64,000 bases of DNA from Zygaena filipendulae (GCA_907165275.2 OU015677.1:5827001-5891000), one strand, 5' to 3'. Positions 34,411 through 45,790 are shown, numbered from the stretch's first letter. Notes: generated from the sequence alone by a model not told the origin. Numbers and translations: made by a program.

Positions 34411-34729
34411 GGGATGCTGACAACTTTTGAAAATAAAAATTCTAATTAGTCCGTCAGTTAGGAAATAAAAAAGCAATAGACGCTTTTTTGCTTTTTTAAA
34501 TAAATGAAAATATACAAAGATAAAGTGCATTAAAGTTTAGGGTGGGCGCTGGGGACGTGACGTCACTAACCGCTACAAGCCGCCATACAAACTATCCGGT
34601 TAGTGACGTCACACGAAATTTCAACTCAATGTAGCTCCGTTATTTTTTTATTACGTAAAAAAAAAATATGTGTCCAATATTTTTATTGATCTAAAAGACG
34701 GACTAAAAAAGAAATTTAGTCAACACGCC
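34411..34729. mobile_element. MITE-A copy 4
   Basis: GGGATGCTGACAAC at the left, TAGTCAACACGCC at the right, two TGACGTCAC sites at about 34558 and 34603. Confidence 0.7.
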
Positions 34730-34772
34730 TGTTGCGATGATATCTCAGCCCCTTTACCACGTTGACATTCTA

Positions 34773-35000
34773 TAATGGGCATTGGGCATGATGACAAGGT
34801 GTAGAAATCAAAATTCTATTTAGTCCGTCAGTTAGATAGTAAAAAAATAATAAACAGATTACACAAACAATTATTGATTTTTAGAATTATTGAAAAAATG
34901 CTTTGATAAAACGCATTAAAGTTTAGTAGGTCGCGACGTCATAACTAATTACCCATAAGTAAAGTGTACCTAGGTGTGACGTCATATGGAACGAGAAAAT
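34773..35000. mobile_element. MITE-A copy 5, partial and diverged
   Basis: ATGGGCATTGGGCATGATGA at the left, then TAGTCCGTCAGTTAG, with altered sites GCGACGTCA and GTGACGTCAT. The right terminus is not found. Confidence 0.55.
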
Positions 35001-35265
35001 AAATAAGTTTTCGGAAAGTATGAGCGTTTGCTCACACTGTCTTTACAATCGTGGCGCGCCTGTCTCGCCATTTCATTTGAACGCGCAACCTTGCGCAGGC
35101 GCATTAGGGACGGCAATCGATCACATTGCACTATCGATAGAATCGAATGAGTCAATAATAACTGAACAGTTACTGAATGTAGGTATATGTAGGTAACATA
35201 TCGGTTGCTATTTGCAACTTGTTACAGTTAATTATGAAAAATATTTATCAATATATTCAAGTAGG

Positions 35266-35884
35266 TACTAGTTGTGCCCCGCGGTTTCACCCGCGTTAAT
35301 TTCAGAGTTCCCGCGGGAATTTCGGGATAAAAAGTACCTGATGTGTTAATCTGATGTATAAGCTATATTATTGTACAGTTACATTTAAATCCATCCAGTA
35401 GTTTTTGCGTGAAAGAGTAACAAACATCCATCCATATACACAAACTTTCGCATTTATAATATTAGTAAGGACAGGATAGCTGTTCCTCGCGGTTTCACCC
35501 GCGGTAATTTCAGAGTTCCCGCAGGATTTCCAGCATAAACTATAGATTAGAACCTTCCTCATGAATCACTCTATCTATTGGTGAAAACCGCATGAAAATC
35601 CGTTCGGTAGTTTTTGAGTTTATCGCGAACTGACGACGATCGTCTTCATTTTATACCATACTAGCTGACCCGCGCGGTTATACCCGCGATAATATCGAAG
35701 TTCCCGCGGAATTATTCCATACAAACTCTGCAACTTTCATCCCCTCGGGGGTGGAATTTCAAAAAATCCTTGCTTATCGGATGCCTGCGTCATACAAAGA
35801 ACACACCCTCAAAGTTTCAGGTCTCTACAATCAGCGGTTTGGGCTGTGCGTTGATCCATCAGTCATTCGGACAAAGGATTTTAT
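35266..35884 (-). mobile_element. Three consecutive Helitron-type elements
   Basis: Copies at 35266-35472 (standard), 35477-35655 (longer subfamily) and 35659-35884 (second subfamily, CTAG at the left, GGACAAAGGATTTTATA at the right), all in the same orientation. MITE-B copy 5 starts directly after the third. Confidence 0.7.
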
Positions 35885-35888
35885 ATAT

Positions 35889-36123
35889 GGACGCAGATAA
35901 GCAATAACATGTTAACCCACAAAACGAAGTTATTGATTTAGAACGATTTATTGAGAGTTAGAGAACGTTTTTTAATTATTTGTTTACCTTATTACATTGC
36001 TTAAATATGTAACTAAATATTGAACATAAAAATGTTGAAACAAAATGGCGCTATAATTTTAAAACTTTAATTTACTCAAAATTTCTCCAGTGTGGGTTAA
36101 CACACTATTGCTTATCTATGTCC
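35889..36123. mobile_element. MITE-B copy 5
   Basis: GGACGCAGATAAGCAATAAC to TTGCTTATCTATGTCC, 235 bp, flanked by ATAT on both sides (35885-35888, 36124-36127). Confidence 0.85.
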
Positions 36124-36127
36124 ATAT

Positions 36128-36690
36128 ATAGATGTATCTAAAAAAATAAAGATGACTGGAAATTTCTTCTTATGAAATGAAATGTCTGAGGGAGCTTCTT
36201 TCACTCATCTAATAGGAGCCTTAATAAATTTTATTTTATTATAAAACGTAATCATTCCTGAAAAAAGCTCACTCAAAATATACTATAGACTGCAGAGAAT
36301 GTTATAACGTTATAGATAAATTCAATTACTAAAAACGTCAATTATATAAAGTAACTAATAGAATTATTAACCGTGCGATGTGTAGAATACAAAATGGCGG
36401 TCGGCTAACTTTGATGTGTGCCGACATACTTGCGAGCGTAAACGTCCATTCGTTAAAATAACTAAGGTAGCGACCACATGAGAAAATATGCAATAAATTT
36501 TCGATAATTCACCGCGGGACCGCTTCGGAGCGATTCAGTTTTTATTGCCCATCGAATAGAAGTCATTATTGCTTGTTTTCTGACGTGATAATTATAATTT
36601 ATCAGCTTATAAAGGAAGTGCTTTTAGTACTAAACAATATTTCATGTTTTCTAACGATTGTGTTTGTATTCAATATTTTAATCTATAAAA
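36128..36690. other. Unannotated intronic sequence
   Basis: AT-rich and unrepeated. AAAATGGCGGTCGG (36392) is a YY1/Pho-like core. No exon. Confidence 0.3.
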
Positions 36691-36720
36691 TCCTTACTTA
36701 TACTGCGACGTTGCATCCTC

Positions 36721-36905
36721 GAGATTTATTAGAGATGTTTTACTATGTAGTCCATTCTTCAATGTACTGGCATCGCACACAATTATTTAGAGCTATAAAG
36801 GAGAATCAAAAATAAAAAGATATTCAATTGACTACTGTGTACCCCTCCTCCCCGCCCCACCCGGCGTAGCGCCTGCGTTGCCGCACGCCGCCGTGCCAGC
36901 TCATT
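36721..36905 (+). repeat. DIRS left inverted terminal repeat
   Basis: 185 bases starting GAGATTTATTAGAGATG and ending GTGCCAGCTCATT. By eye it is identical to the complement of 41831-42015. It includes a GC-rich block (36841-36900) contrasting with the AT-rich surroundings. Confidence 0.88.
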
Positions 36906-37572
36906 CGTTTTTTGTGTGCCGGCATCGCCACTACTAAATAGGTTTTTTGTAATCTTGAGCTAAAATACTTTTTATTCTACCTACAAAAAATAATAAAATA
37001 ATGTGAAGTTAAAGGTTAACTATGGGTAAACGTACAAACAAAGAGAAAGAAGCGAATATCTCAAACGACTACAGCGCATTGAGCTTTACCTTCGTCGGTC
37101 CCTGTGCATCAGACATGCGATGGTAAGTCGTTGTTTACTCACCTTTAGGTGTCACATTATTATAATTCAATTAATAAACAAATAAATGGAAAGCTTTGAT
37201 AATATGCATTCATCGTAAAATTACCCACCTTTGTGTGTTCTTGAACCATCGTTTTAACGAGTATAGCCATAATAAAAGCACAGCTAATGTAACATTGCTA
37301 GCATACCCACTTTTTATTTCATTTTATGCTTTATTATGCTTTTATTTACGTATGTGTCGTATATACAGACTTTGTGGTTAATGATTGATTGTTGACATTA
37401 TCTATGTTGTATTTTGCATTGTGTCTTTTGTACGAAAACCTAGATACACATACTACTTGCTTCTATTTACGTGCCTGTTATTTATGTACTGCTATTATTT
37501 ACGTGATCATGGTTGATAACAAGATACTCTGACGAAAGAATGGAATATGGCTATTTTTCCTGATGCAATCAT

Positions 37573-38255
37573 GGCTAAGCTATACATACTACTTGACGTG
37601 TTCATGATAGATAGCTTCATCCGTCTCGTGTCGTAACGTGATTACGCCCATAGACGTTAAAATATTCGAGTGCCTCAACAGCTTGTGCACTACATTTCCA
37701 GGATCGTGTCGACTCTAAGCTATACTACTTGACGTGTTCATGATAGATAGCTTCATCCGTCTCGCGTCGTAACGTGCTTACGTCCAAAGACGTTAAAATA
37801 TTCGAGTGCCTCAACAGCTTGCGCACTACATTTCCAGGATCATGTCGACTCTAAGCTATACTACTTGACGTGTTCATGATAGATAGCTTCATCCGTCTCG
37901 CGTCGTAACGTGCTTACGCCCAAAGACGTTAAAATATTCGAGTGCCTCAACAGCTTGTGCACTACATTTCCAGGATCGTGTCGACTCTAAGCTATACTAC
38001 TTGACGTGTTCATGATAGATAGCTTCATCCGTCTCGCGTCGTAACGTGCTTACGCCCAAAGACGTTAAAATATTCGAGTGCCTCAACAGCTCGTGCACTA
38101 CATTTCCAGGATCGTGTCGACTCTAAGCTATACTACTTGACGTGTTCATGATAGATAGCTTCATCTGTCTCGTGTAGTAACGTGATTACGCCCAAAGACG
38201 TTAAAATATTTGAGTGCCTCAACAGTTTGTGCACTATATTACCAGGCTCTCGCGA
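37573..38255. repeat. Five-unit 136-bp tandem array inside the DIRS element
   Basis: ACTTGACGTGTTCATGATAG recurs at 37591, 37727, 37863, 37999 and 38135, exactly 136 bases apart. Units differ at only a few bases; the last unit is the most diverged. Each contains GTCTCGCGTCGTAACGTG (or a variant) and AGACGTTAAAATATTCGAG. No long open frame crosses it. Confidence 0.92.
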
Positions 38256-38805
38256 TCGAAATGAGCACCGCTTAAAGTCCAGATCACCCTTAAAGTACCT
38301 TCCAAGGTCAACTTCATGTCGCGGTGATTAAACAAGTGCACCCTTACACGAACGATCTGGTTCGAGATTTCTTTCCATAGAAGAGAACTGGGCCTTCGGA
38401 GATGAAAACCGAAGTGAACAGCGAAAGGTTCACTCCCTGAAATAACTCAGAAGGAGATGACAGTGCTACTAGCAACTGAACAACCAGACGCAAGCACTAG
38501 TATGGTAATTGAGGATACCTTACCTCGAAAAATCCTAAAATCCCTTGGTGATCAAAGAAGTGTTTGGCCATTCCCGACAAAATCTCTAAACGTTGGGGAT
38601 GGCTTCTAGTAGACGGCCTTACATAAGAAGAAAAACAGGATTTGCTATATAAAAGACAAAAAATTCATTATTATACGTAACGAACGTATAACGTCAGTAA
38701 CGAGCCAAACCATACAAACCGTAATAACTGAGGTAGTATCCCACGCAAGTAGATTATATCGTCTACATCTACTAAAAAGCAATTCGTGTATATATATATA
38801 CATTA

Positions 38806-39125
38806 GCTGTGTCCCGCGGTTTCAACCGCGTTAATTTAAGAAGAATTCTTTACTGATGCAAAATATATTCCATAACTACATGATTTTTGCGTAACTTTAA
38901 CCGTTCAAGTAGCGTAACGGAATATTTTTTCCGTTCTTTGTAACATTTTTCATTGCTGCTCCGCTCTTATTGATCTTAGCGGGATCATATTATGTATTTG
39001 TATAGCTTTTCTCGATAAATGGGCTATCTAACACTGAAAAAATGTTTCAAATAGGACCAGTAGTTGCTGAGATTGGCGCGTTCAAGCACACAAACAAACT
39101 CTTCAGTTTTATAATAATTATTAGT
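38806..39125 (-). mobile_element. Helitron-type passenger inside the DIRS element
   Basis: TTAGCTGTGTCCCGCGG at the left, CATTTTTCATTGCTGCTCCG in the middle, AATAATTATTAGTATGG at the right. Relative of the element at 23708. Confidence 0.6.
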
Positions 39126-39570
39126 ATGGAATCTGTGGTATAGATACATATTATACTTATAATCTGAATCTCGGACGCGACTCCAAAGATTTTCATGAAA
39201 TTTAGTATGCAGGGTTGTTTTATCTGTGTTTTCAGGCAATGAAAAATGAGTGTTTGGTACTGCTTTTTCTACTTAACGACAGATAGCACTATGAGCGAAG
39301 CTCGGTCACCTAGATATTTTTAATATGTGGCAATCAATTATAGATGATTTAGTCATTTTAGATGTAGTTGTTATATACCTAATTATGTAAGGAGCTTTAA
39401 AATTCCTTTTGATCGCACTGTATTCCAGTTTACGGTCCCCGAATATAACACTTTAAGCTCTACTAAAAGTTACCACCTAAATATTGCAATATCTAATCCA
39501 CTAAGTTATACAGTCATTGCAGTGCAGTCTTGACAATTTTTCAACACTCAAAAGTTCACTTTATTCTTAA

Positions 39571-39958
39571 CTAGCTGTCCCGCGCGGTTTCAACCGTGAT
39601 CGTTTTGGAGTTCCCGCGGCAATTCCGGATTAAAATATAGCCTATGTTACTCAAGAATAATGTAGCTTTCTAATGGTGAAAGAATTTTTGAAATCGGTCC
39701 AGTAGTTTTTGAGTTAAATCGTAACAAACAAACCAAAATCAAATCTTTCCTCGTTATAATATTAGTATAGACTAGCTGTTCCCTGCGGTTTCACCCGCGT
39801 TGGTTTCACAGACCTCGCGGGAATTCCGGAATAAAGGGTGCCCTGTGTGTTATTCTGATGTATAAGCTATGTTAATGTGAATTTCATTATAATCCATTCA
39901 GTGGTATTTGCGTGAAAGAGTTGCAAACACACACTCTCGCTTTTTTAATATTGGTAAG
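39571..39958 (-). mobile_element. Two adjoining Helitron passengers inside the DIRS element
   Basis: First: CTAGCTGTCCCGCGCGG to ATAATATTAGTATAGA (39571-39774). The second starts at once with CTAGCTGTTCCCTGCGG and ends at TATTGGTAAGAA (39775-39958). Confidence 0.7.
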
Positions 39959-40304
39959 AATTTCAAACGAGTTAACGAGAGTTAACGAGTTTATCAAGTC
40001 AAATCAGTTCAAAATGGAAGACCTACGGACTATTCGGTTTAAAGATCTTTATTATACTCATTAAGACACATGCCACTTACATGAGTACATTAATAAAATT
40101 TAAAATCAGTCACACAGAACAAAATAATCAACATAGTGTAGGGTAGGTAAGTTGCAAGTTAGCTGCGAGGAGACAATATTTCAAGTGCTGACAATATAAG
40201 GCGGTGGTCCAAGTTATAAAAGGTCTTGTTTTTTAATGTGGTCTAACAATTTTTTTTGAAGATTCTAAGCTACTATTACGATACTTGTGTTTTAAAAACC
40301 GCTT

Positions 40305-40709
40305 ATGGCGACCATAGACCTAAAAGAAGCATATTTTTTGGTTTTCAAACAGAAAAATACTGCCATTAGACAAACAATCCAAGCTGTTGGAGAGAGTTTT
40401 AAACAGTTTTAAAATCATGCCAGGCAGGTACTTCCCTTGAATCAGTTTTTTCATGGTGGATTAATAATAAAATATTAGGCATTCAAAAAACAAAACTCGT
40501 AAGAACCGTTAACGCTTTGGAAATATTCTCCGCTGCCTCTCCAACAGGTTGGGGTGTACCTATCGTGCATCGGTGAACATCGGTTTATGGTCTAATGTGC
40601 TTTGCAAAGTTTCCGACAGATCAGGAGACGCGAGGGAAGACTTCTTTTGATCTTCACATCGCGTCGTACATAAATTTAGGAAACAACCGCGAAGCCGATG
40701 TGGAGTCTT
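40305..40709 (+). pseudogene. DIRS reverse transcriptase and RNase H remnants
   Basis: The frame from 40305 reads MATIDLKEAYFLVFKQ, matching RT motif A of DIRS/gypsy-like enzymes (T-x-DLK-x-A-Y-F; the Asp is the metal ligand). At about 40510-40572, VNALEIFSAASPTGWGVPIV is the first RNase H strand, where DIRS elements usually have FTDAS-x-x-GWG. The catalytic Asp is replaced by Ala. At 40654-40709, HIASYINLGNNREADVES matches the C-terminal RNase H segment. Frames change between blocks and stops intervene, so no enzyme can be made. Confidence 0.75.
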
Positions 40710-40744
40710 GACATAGTATATTGACTGATACTTTATTTATTTAC

Positions 40745-40951
40745 AGTAAATGTACTTTTTTCCGTTCAAAATTTTTTAAAGGTGTTAAAAAACCTTTGTC
40801 GGATACCGAGTGGAGTTTGACTCATTCAGTCTTTAAATTGATCATCGATATTAATTTTGCTTTGCTTCCAAAGCCAAAGAAAAGCCCACTTTATTTATCT
40901 CGGCATATCTACAGACGTTTTAACGCACTCATGGTAGATTGGAGTATCTAG
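40745..40951 (+). pseudogene. DIRS methylase-like region, remnant
   Basis: The frame contains GVKKPLSDTEWSLTHSVFKL. The TEW-x-L segment resembles the region after RNase H in DIRS elements that leads into their adenine-methylase-like domain. No catalytic motif remains, so the assignment depends on position and this short similarity. Confidence 0.4.
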
Positions 40952-41059
40952 TACTTCCGTTACGATTTTTTTTTCCCTCTCTTCTCTCTCTTCAAATGCT
41001 TAAAAAAAAAAAAAAAATAAGCTACCGATAGAGCATCAGGCACAATGATAGTTTTAAAC

Positions 41060-41270
41060 CGGCCAAGTAAACCTTGGTTACGCCTCTTCCTGAAATAATA
41101 TTGATTGCTTTATCGCTGATATACCTATATCTTTAAATTTTTCAATATAACAAATTAGTACCCAAAAGAGAGCCTTCCGCTCGAAAAACTAACCAAGAAA
41201 CGAATAGCTCTACTTGCGTTGTCGACTGCACAACGTGCAGAGACGCTGTCCTTGATCTGCTTAACCAACT
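41060..41270 (+). pseudogene. DIRS tyrosine recombinase remnant
   Basis: 41186-41270 encodes KLTKKRIALLALSTAQRAET followed by LSLICLTN and a stop. LLALSTAQRAETL is the conserved box I of DIRS tyrosine recombinases, containing the first catalytic Arg. The downstream boxes with His-x-x-Arg and the nucleophilic Tyr are not found before the internal complementary region, so the gene is truncated. Confidence 0.65.
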
Positions 41271-41616
41271 GAAAGTCAATACCTCTAATGAAAAAAAAAA
41301 AAAAAACTTACTAAATACAGAAAATTATTGACCACGAAACGACCTATTCACAATGCTTTAACTCACAATGCCTTAACTTTATCCCACTGTATCCCATAAA
41401 TGAGGATAGACTCTTTGCAGAAGCAGCTTACAATAATGACTCTGATTAATAAACATTCATATAAATACAAGATAAACAAAATATATAAATATTTTGTAAA
41501 ATTATTCGTACAAGTCTAATTATATTTTTTCTCTACTCGTGTTCGCTGATTTAACTTGGTTTATCATCGTTCTTCTTTCCCTATCTTTTACCTATTTCAT
41601 GGTGAGCGCTAAACAT

Positions 41617-41744
41617 CTACATAGTAAAACATCTCTAATAAATCTCGAGGATGCAACGTCGCAGTATAATTGATGGTTAAACAAACTTACCTAGTGATGT
41701 TTGACCATAATTATACGAGACGTTGCATCCGAAGAGATTTATTA
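41617..41744. repeat. DIRS internal complementary region
   Basis: 41617-41669 is the complement of the element's left end (ending GACGTTGC-containing sequence and TATAA). 41670-41744 is the complement of its right end (from TTGATGGTTAAAC to GAAGAGATTTATTA). This region templates the circular junction in DIRS replication. Confidence 0.88.
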
Positions 41745-41830
41745 CCCTCCCAGCCCATAGGTTTCGTTAAAAACTTATACATCTATAAGTATTAACGTTA
41801 CCCCATGCCATGAAATAGGTGCTCTGAAAA

Positions 41831-42015
41831 AATGAGCTGGCACGGCGGCGTGCGGCAACGCAGGCGCTACGCCGGGTGGGGCGGGGAGGAGGGGTACACA
41901 GTAGTCAATTGAATATCTTTTTATTTTTGATTCTCCTTTATAGCTCTAAATAATTGTGTGCGATGCCAGTACATTGAAGAATGGACTACATAGTAAAACA
42001 TCTCTAATAAATCTC
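41831..42015 (-). repeat. DIRS right inverted terminal repeat
   Basis: 185 bases from AATGAGCTGGCACGGCGG to CTCTAATAAATCTC, the complement of the left repeat with no difference that I can see. Confidence 0.88.
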
Positions 42016-42299
42016 TTCGGATGCAACGTCTCGTATAATTATGGTCAAACATCACTAGGTAAGTTTGTTTAACCATCAATAATATTATAAATGCGAAACT
42101 GAGTTTGTTTGTTTGTTTGCTTATTTGTTTGTTACGCTTTCACGCCTTAACGGCTTAACCGATCATCACAAAATTTTGCATGCACGTGGGCAGGGGCACA
42201 GAGAAGGACATTGGGTACTTTTTATACCGAAACTCCCGCGGGAACTCCGAAATTACCGCGGGTGAAACCGCGCGGGACAGCTAGTAAGCTTATAATGGT

Positions 42300-42800
42300 T
42301 GCGGATAGTCCATATATTTATAAACCCAACCAAACAAACCGAGCAAAAACCAAACAATTTTCCTATATCAATTTCCACGTAACAATATAATTCTGAATCC
42401 AGTGCGAATTATTCATTACACAATGATGATTCGACACACGCCAAATTCATCTCTACCACTTAGTCATTAAAGTTGAACATCGTTTGCGCCGCATCTATGA
42501 GTAATTGTGCATGATTGCTGGAATAGCTTAACGTTACACGGGTAATTAGCTCAATGCTTGAATTATAAAACGTTGTTTGCTCATCAATTAGCGGTGTGTA
42601 AACACGGCCTTGTTGATATGTGAGCTTTTTCAAAGACGCTCGAGTGAGTTCGCTAAGATAAGGTAAGTGTTTATAATTGCAAATTAGTAAGTAATTAAAT
42701 TATTCTTTTGTGATGATTTACACGTCTTTGACCAGGGAGTTGCCACTTGCCAGCGATGTCAGAGTATGGAAGTAGGTACGTAGTATTAAATTATTATACA
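42300..42800. promoter_or_regulatory. Unique intronic block, candidate enhancer
   Basis: No repeat recognised, in contrast to both sides. Contains several homeodomain-type cores (GGGTAATTAGCTC near 42540, ATCAATTAGCGG near 42586, TCATTAAAG near 42464). Placement in invected intron 2 makes it a candidate cis-regulatory element, but function is not shown. Confidence 0.3.
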
Positions 42801-42809
42801 GGGTGAATA

Positions 42810-43131
42810 GGGATGTTGACTACTATTGAAAATCAAAATTCTAATTAGTCCGTCAGTTAGAAAATAAAAAAACAATAGACACGTATTTTTGCTTTTTTAA
42901 ATAAATTAAAATATACAGAGATAAAGCGCATTAAAGTTTAGGATGAGGAGGTCGTGACGTCACTAACCGCAAAACAGCCATACAAACTGTCAGAATAGTG
43001 ACGTCACGCGAAATTTCAACTCAATATATCGCCGTTATTTTTTGATTACGTAAAAAAAGAAAAAATACGTGTCCAATATTTTTTAATAATCCACAAGACG
43101 GACTAAAAAATAAAAATTAGTCAACATGCCC
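42810..43131. mobile_element. MITE-A copy 6
   Basis: ATAGGGATGTTGACTACTAT at the left and TAGTCAACATGCCC at the right, with both GTGACGTCAC sites. Nearly a full-length inverse of copy 1. Confidence 0.78.
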
Positions 43132-44480
43132 ATTTTTGAGACGTAACAGTAAGTTAGAAAAAACTTTTTTGCGATTTCTGACATTTCTAGTTCTCAAACC
43201 TCAGTCGGTCCAGTCGAGACTTTTGATCCTTTTAAAAAACATGACTGATTAGCATCAAAAAAAGTTTTTGTGTTAAATTACCACTTTCTTGCAACTATAA
43301 CGGTAAAGGTGCCTGCCTTACTGTCCCGTCTCAAAAATTCACCCTGTATGTATTCAGTCCACAACCAAACCGCAAAATTGTCACATATTTATTTTTGGAT
43401 TTCTTTAGGTCTTGACGCCCCTAATCTTATATGATCTTATGCAGCAACTCCAAAATTGTCTAATTTACTCCTCATAACATCATCAGCAGTGAAAGTCCCG
43501 TCAAAATCGGTCCATTCGTTTCGCAGAATCACCCGAGTGAGTTTCGTAATTTCCGCAAGAACTATTTTTTCAGTTAGTTCAAAATCGATCCAGCCGTTTC
43601 AGAGATTAGCCAGAACAAACAGACAAACAGACACAGACAGACAGAAAGACATACAAACAGACAGATATAAAAAAATGATTTCTTAATGTAAGTAGATACC
43701 GTAAATATTTTCTTATGCATTTATTGAGTTAATTTTTAATTACAAACAGACACTTCAATTTCTAGATTATATGAGTTTTCTGGTAATCATAGTACAAGCT
43801 CTAATTAGTTTTTAAATAAGGATTTTTATCGAAAAATACCAACCCGCAGTCCCATCACTAGTACACTCCTAGAGCACAGCAAGTACGTTATTCTTGCCGC
43901 AAAACGTTGCAAGTTGCAGCCTCATACAAGACCCATCACGGAGAAAATAAATTGAACAGAGAGGCCAAGTAAGCGGGGCAGGCGCGCCACGGTCGCGAAG
44001 AAAGTTAGAGCAAATGGTCTAACTTTCCAAAAACTTCTTTTGCTGGCATCCCAAATACATTTTTTCACAATATTCCCATAACTGTGAATTTTGAAAACAA
44101 TGATTAATTGCAAGTAAAAACTAAAAAAATGGCATTTAATTTTGTTAAGTTAATGAAATTTTTTTGCGGTTTTCGTTAGTTTCGATACTAAACTGAGTCC
44201 ATGTTCATTCTATCTGTTCTGTGGCACCCATCGACTGTGGGTGAATTTATTGAGGTACATTAATTCAATAGACACACAAACATTTGAATGGAACGTATGT
44301 TGCGAGCTGTTATCTGTGAATACAGTGCGCTGCGTCCGAATTAATGCGTCGCTTGTTTTGTTTTATTTTTATCGATTGTTTTTTTAGGTTACAGTTGCTG
44401 TATGTTTTCAGTTCAATTATTCACAATGTCATTATATAAACTTAACATAAAATAGAACAATTTAACAATCATCCTCTGGT
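43132..44480. other. Intronic sequence with repeat fragments
   Basis: 43456-43690 resembles the last Helitron of the 19443 cluster (AGTGAAAGTCCCGTCAAAAT) and ends in (CAGA)n. No exon. Confidence 0.35.
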
Positions 44481-44482
44481 AT

Positions 44483-44695
44483 AAACGCGAATGTGAGTTG
44501 TTTGTTTGTTTGTTAATTTTGCCATACACGTTGTAAGGGGTACAGAAAAGACGTTGAATACTGTTTATCCCGGAATTTTCGCGGGATCTTCGAAATTAAG
44601 GTCCTTCTCTTGACGTGTATGAAAATTTTTATAATTTTAAAGCGTGAAAGCGTTACAAACAAACACAAATAAACTCAAAATTAGTTAGACTATAC
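44483..44695 (+). mobile_element. Helitron fragments
   Basis: GCGAATGTGAGTTGTTTGTT through TATCCCGGAATTTTCGCGGG, then a short reverse piece (GCGTGAAAGCGTTACAAAC). Another piece lies at 45055-45180 with the TACCTA insertion before CTTTTTATCCC. Confidence 0.5.
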
Positions 44696-45180
44696 AATGA
44701 TAGTTGATAATAATGCTGGAACATATACAGCGCCATCTAGTCTCAAACTAAGCAAAGCTCGTGCTATGAATGTTGTAAGTTATTGTCATATCGATATCGA
44801 TCATGCAACATCTCTATTCCGCAAGCGATTCTCTTCCGTGCTATTTGGTTGCTGCAATGTTTCCAAACGTTCATTATTTTCTTTCGACGATTTCACACCT
44901 ATTTTTTTTCTCTTTTAAACAACCGTGAAATCTGTTAAAATTGAAAACGGATCCTGTCTAAGGATCGTTTTTTGACGAAAACGTTGAGGAAGTATGACTG
45001 TCTTTCAAGATTTTTACATATACATTTTTTCCTCTGATCTGAAACTCCGAGATGGATGTGGGTAAAACTTTGAATGAAATTGGATGAAATTTTTCATATA
45101 TCTAACACCAGGATACAGAAAAGGACATGTACCTACTTTTTATCCCAAAATTCCCGCGGGAACTCCGAAAATAACGCGGT

Positions 45181-45483
45181 CGTAGAATACTCACTTGACA
45201 TTTGCCGAATTCAATGGTGGTTTTAGCTTTGAAAGTTCATAGAATGGGGGTTAAAAGAATACATCAACGGCACAAAGTTGTTGCTTTAACATCACTAGAT
45301 GTCACTGTTCACTTGACTAGCAGAATGTGGAGTCGCCCGTCAGCGGGTGACGGCTGAGTGAAGTTTAATTGCGAAACTTGGGGGGCGGATTGAAATTTCA
45401 AAATGGATCGTATTTTAAGCCGGCGAACTTTGTTCCGAATACCTACGCGCTACGCAAATAGAAAGTCGCGAATTTAGGCACAA
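45181..45483. other. Unannotated intronic sequence
   Basis: GC-richer and unrepeated. Nothing recognised. Confidence 0.3.
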
Positions 45484-45790
45484 TGGGCTTGTCAACCAAA
45501 TTTTAATTTTCAGTCCGTCTTGTAGAAATAAAAAATATTGAACACGTATTTTTCTATTTTCTATATTAGGTACTTACCTAATCAAAAAATAACGGAGATC
45601 CATTGAGTCGAAATGTCGCGTGACGTCACAACGTGCTACAGTTTATAGCAGGTTATGACGTCAAGAGCCCCCCTCCTAAACTTGCGTTTTATCTTAGTAT
45701 TTAATCAATAATTTGAAAAAGCAAAAATACGGGTCTATTATTTTTTATTAATCTACAAGACGGACTAATTTTGAATGTTGTTTTTCATAC
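45484..45790. mobile_element. MITE-A copy 7, diverged
   Basis: ATGGGCTTGTCAACC at the left, CAGTCCGTCTTGTAG, one perfect GTGACGTCAC and one altered TATGACGTCAAG. The right end is poorly preserved. Confidence 0.6.

Larger units (their letters stand above)
36698..42079 (+). mobile_element. DIRS-type tyrosine-recombinase retrotransposon, decayed
   Basis: A 5382-bp element with the full DIRS architecture. Inverted terminal repeats lie at 36721-36905 and 41831-42015, and the outermost ends are TTATACTGCGACGTTGC and GTTTAACCATCAA. An internal complementary region (41617-41744) equals the complement of the left end joined to the complement of the right end. There is no target duplication. Coding order is RT, RNase H, methylase-like region, tyrosine recombinase, all broken. 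A short frame from ATG 37021 after the left repeat may be a gag remnant. Inside are a 136-bp tandem array, Helitron insertions and unassigned sequence (38256-38805, 39126-39570, 39959-40300). DIRS elements copy through a circular intermediate and insert by recombinase rather than integrase, which fits the clean ends. Confidence 0.88.
36691..42284 (+). mobile_element. Helitron-type element split by a DIRS insertion
   Basis: The first 7 bases TCCTTAC (36691-36697, after AAAA) and the remainder from TAATATTATAAATGCG (42080) to CTAG (42281-42284, before T) together make one standard copy. It is interrupted exactly by the element at 36698-42079. Confidence 0.9.

Noticed and set aside
37573..38255. 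136-bp array as a CRISPR-like repeat-spacer array
   Set aside because: The whole 136 bases repeat without variable spacers; it is a simple tandem array in a retrotransposon in a eukaryotic genome.
36698..42079. LTR retrotransposon or endogenous retrovirus
   Set aside because: The terminal repeats are inverted, an internal complementary region is present, there is no target duplication, and a tyrosine-recombinase box rather than an integrase is found.
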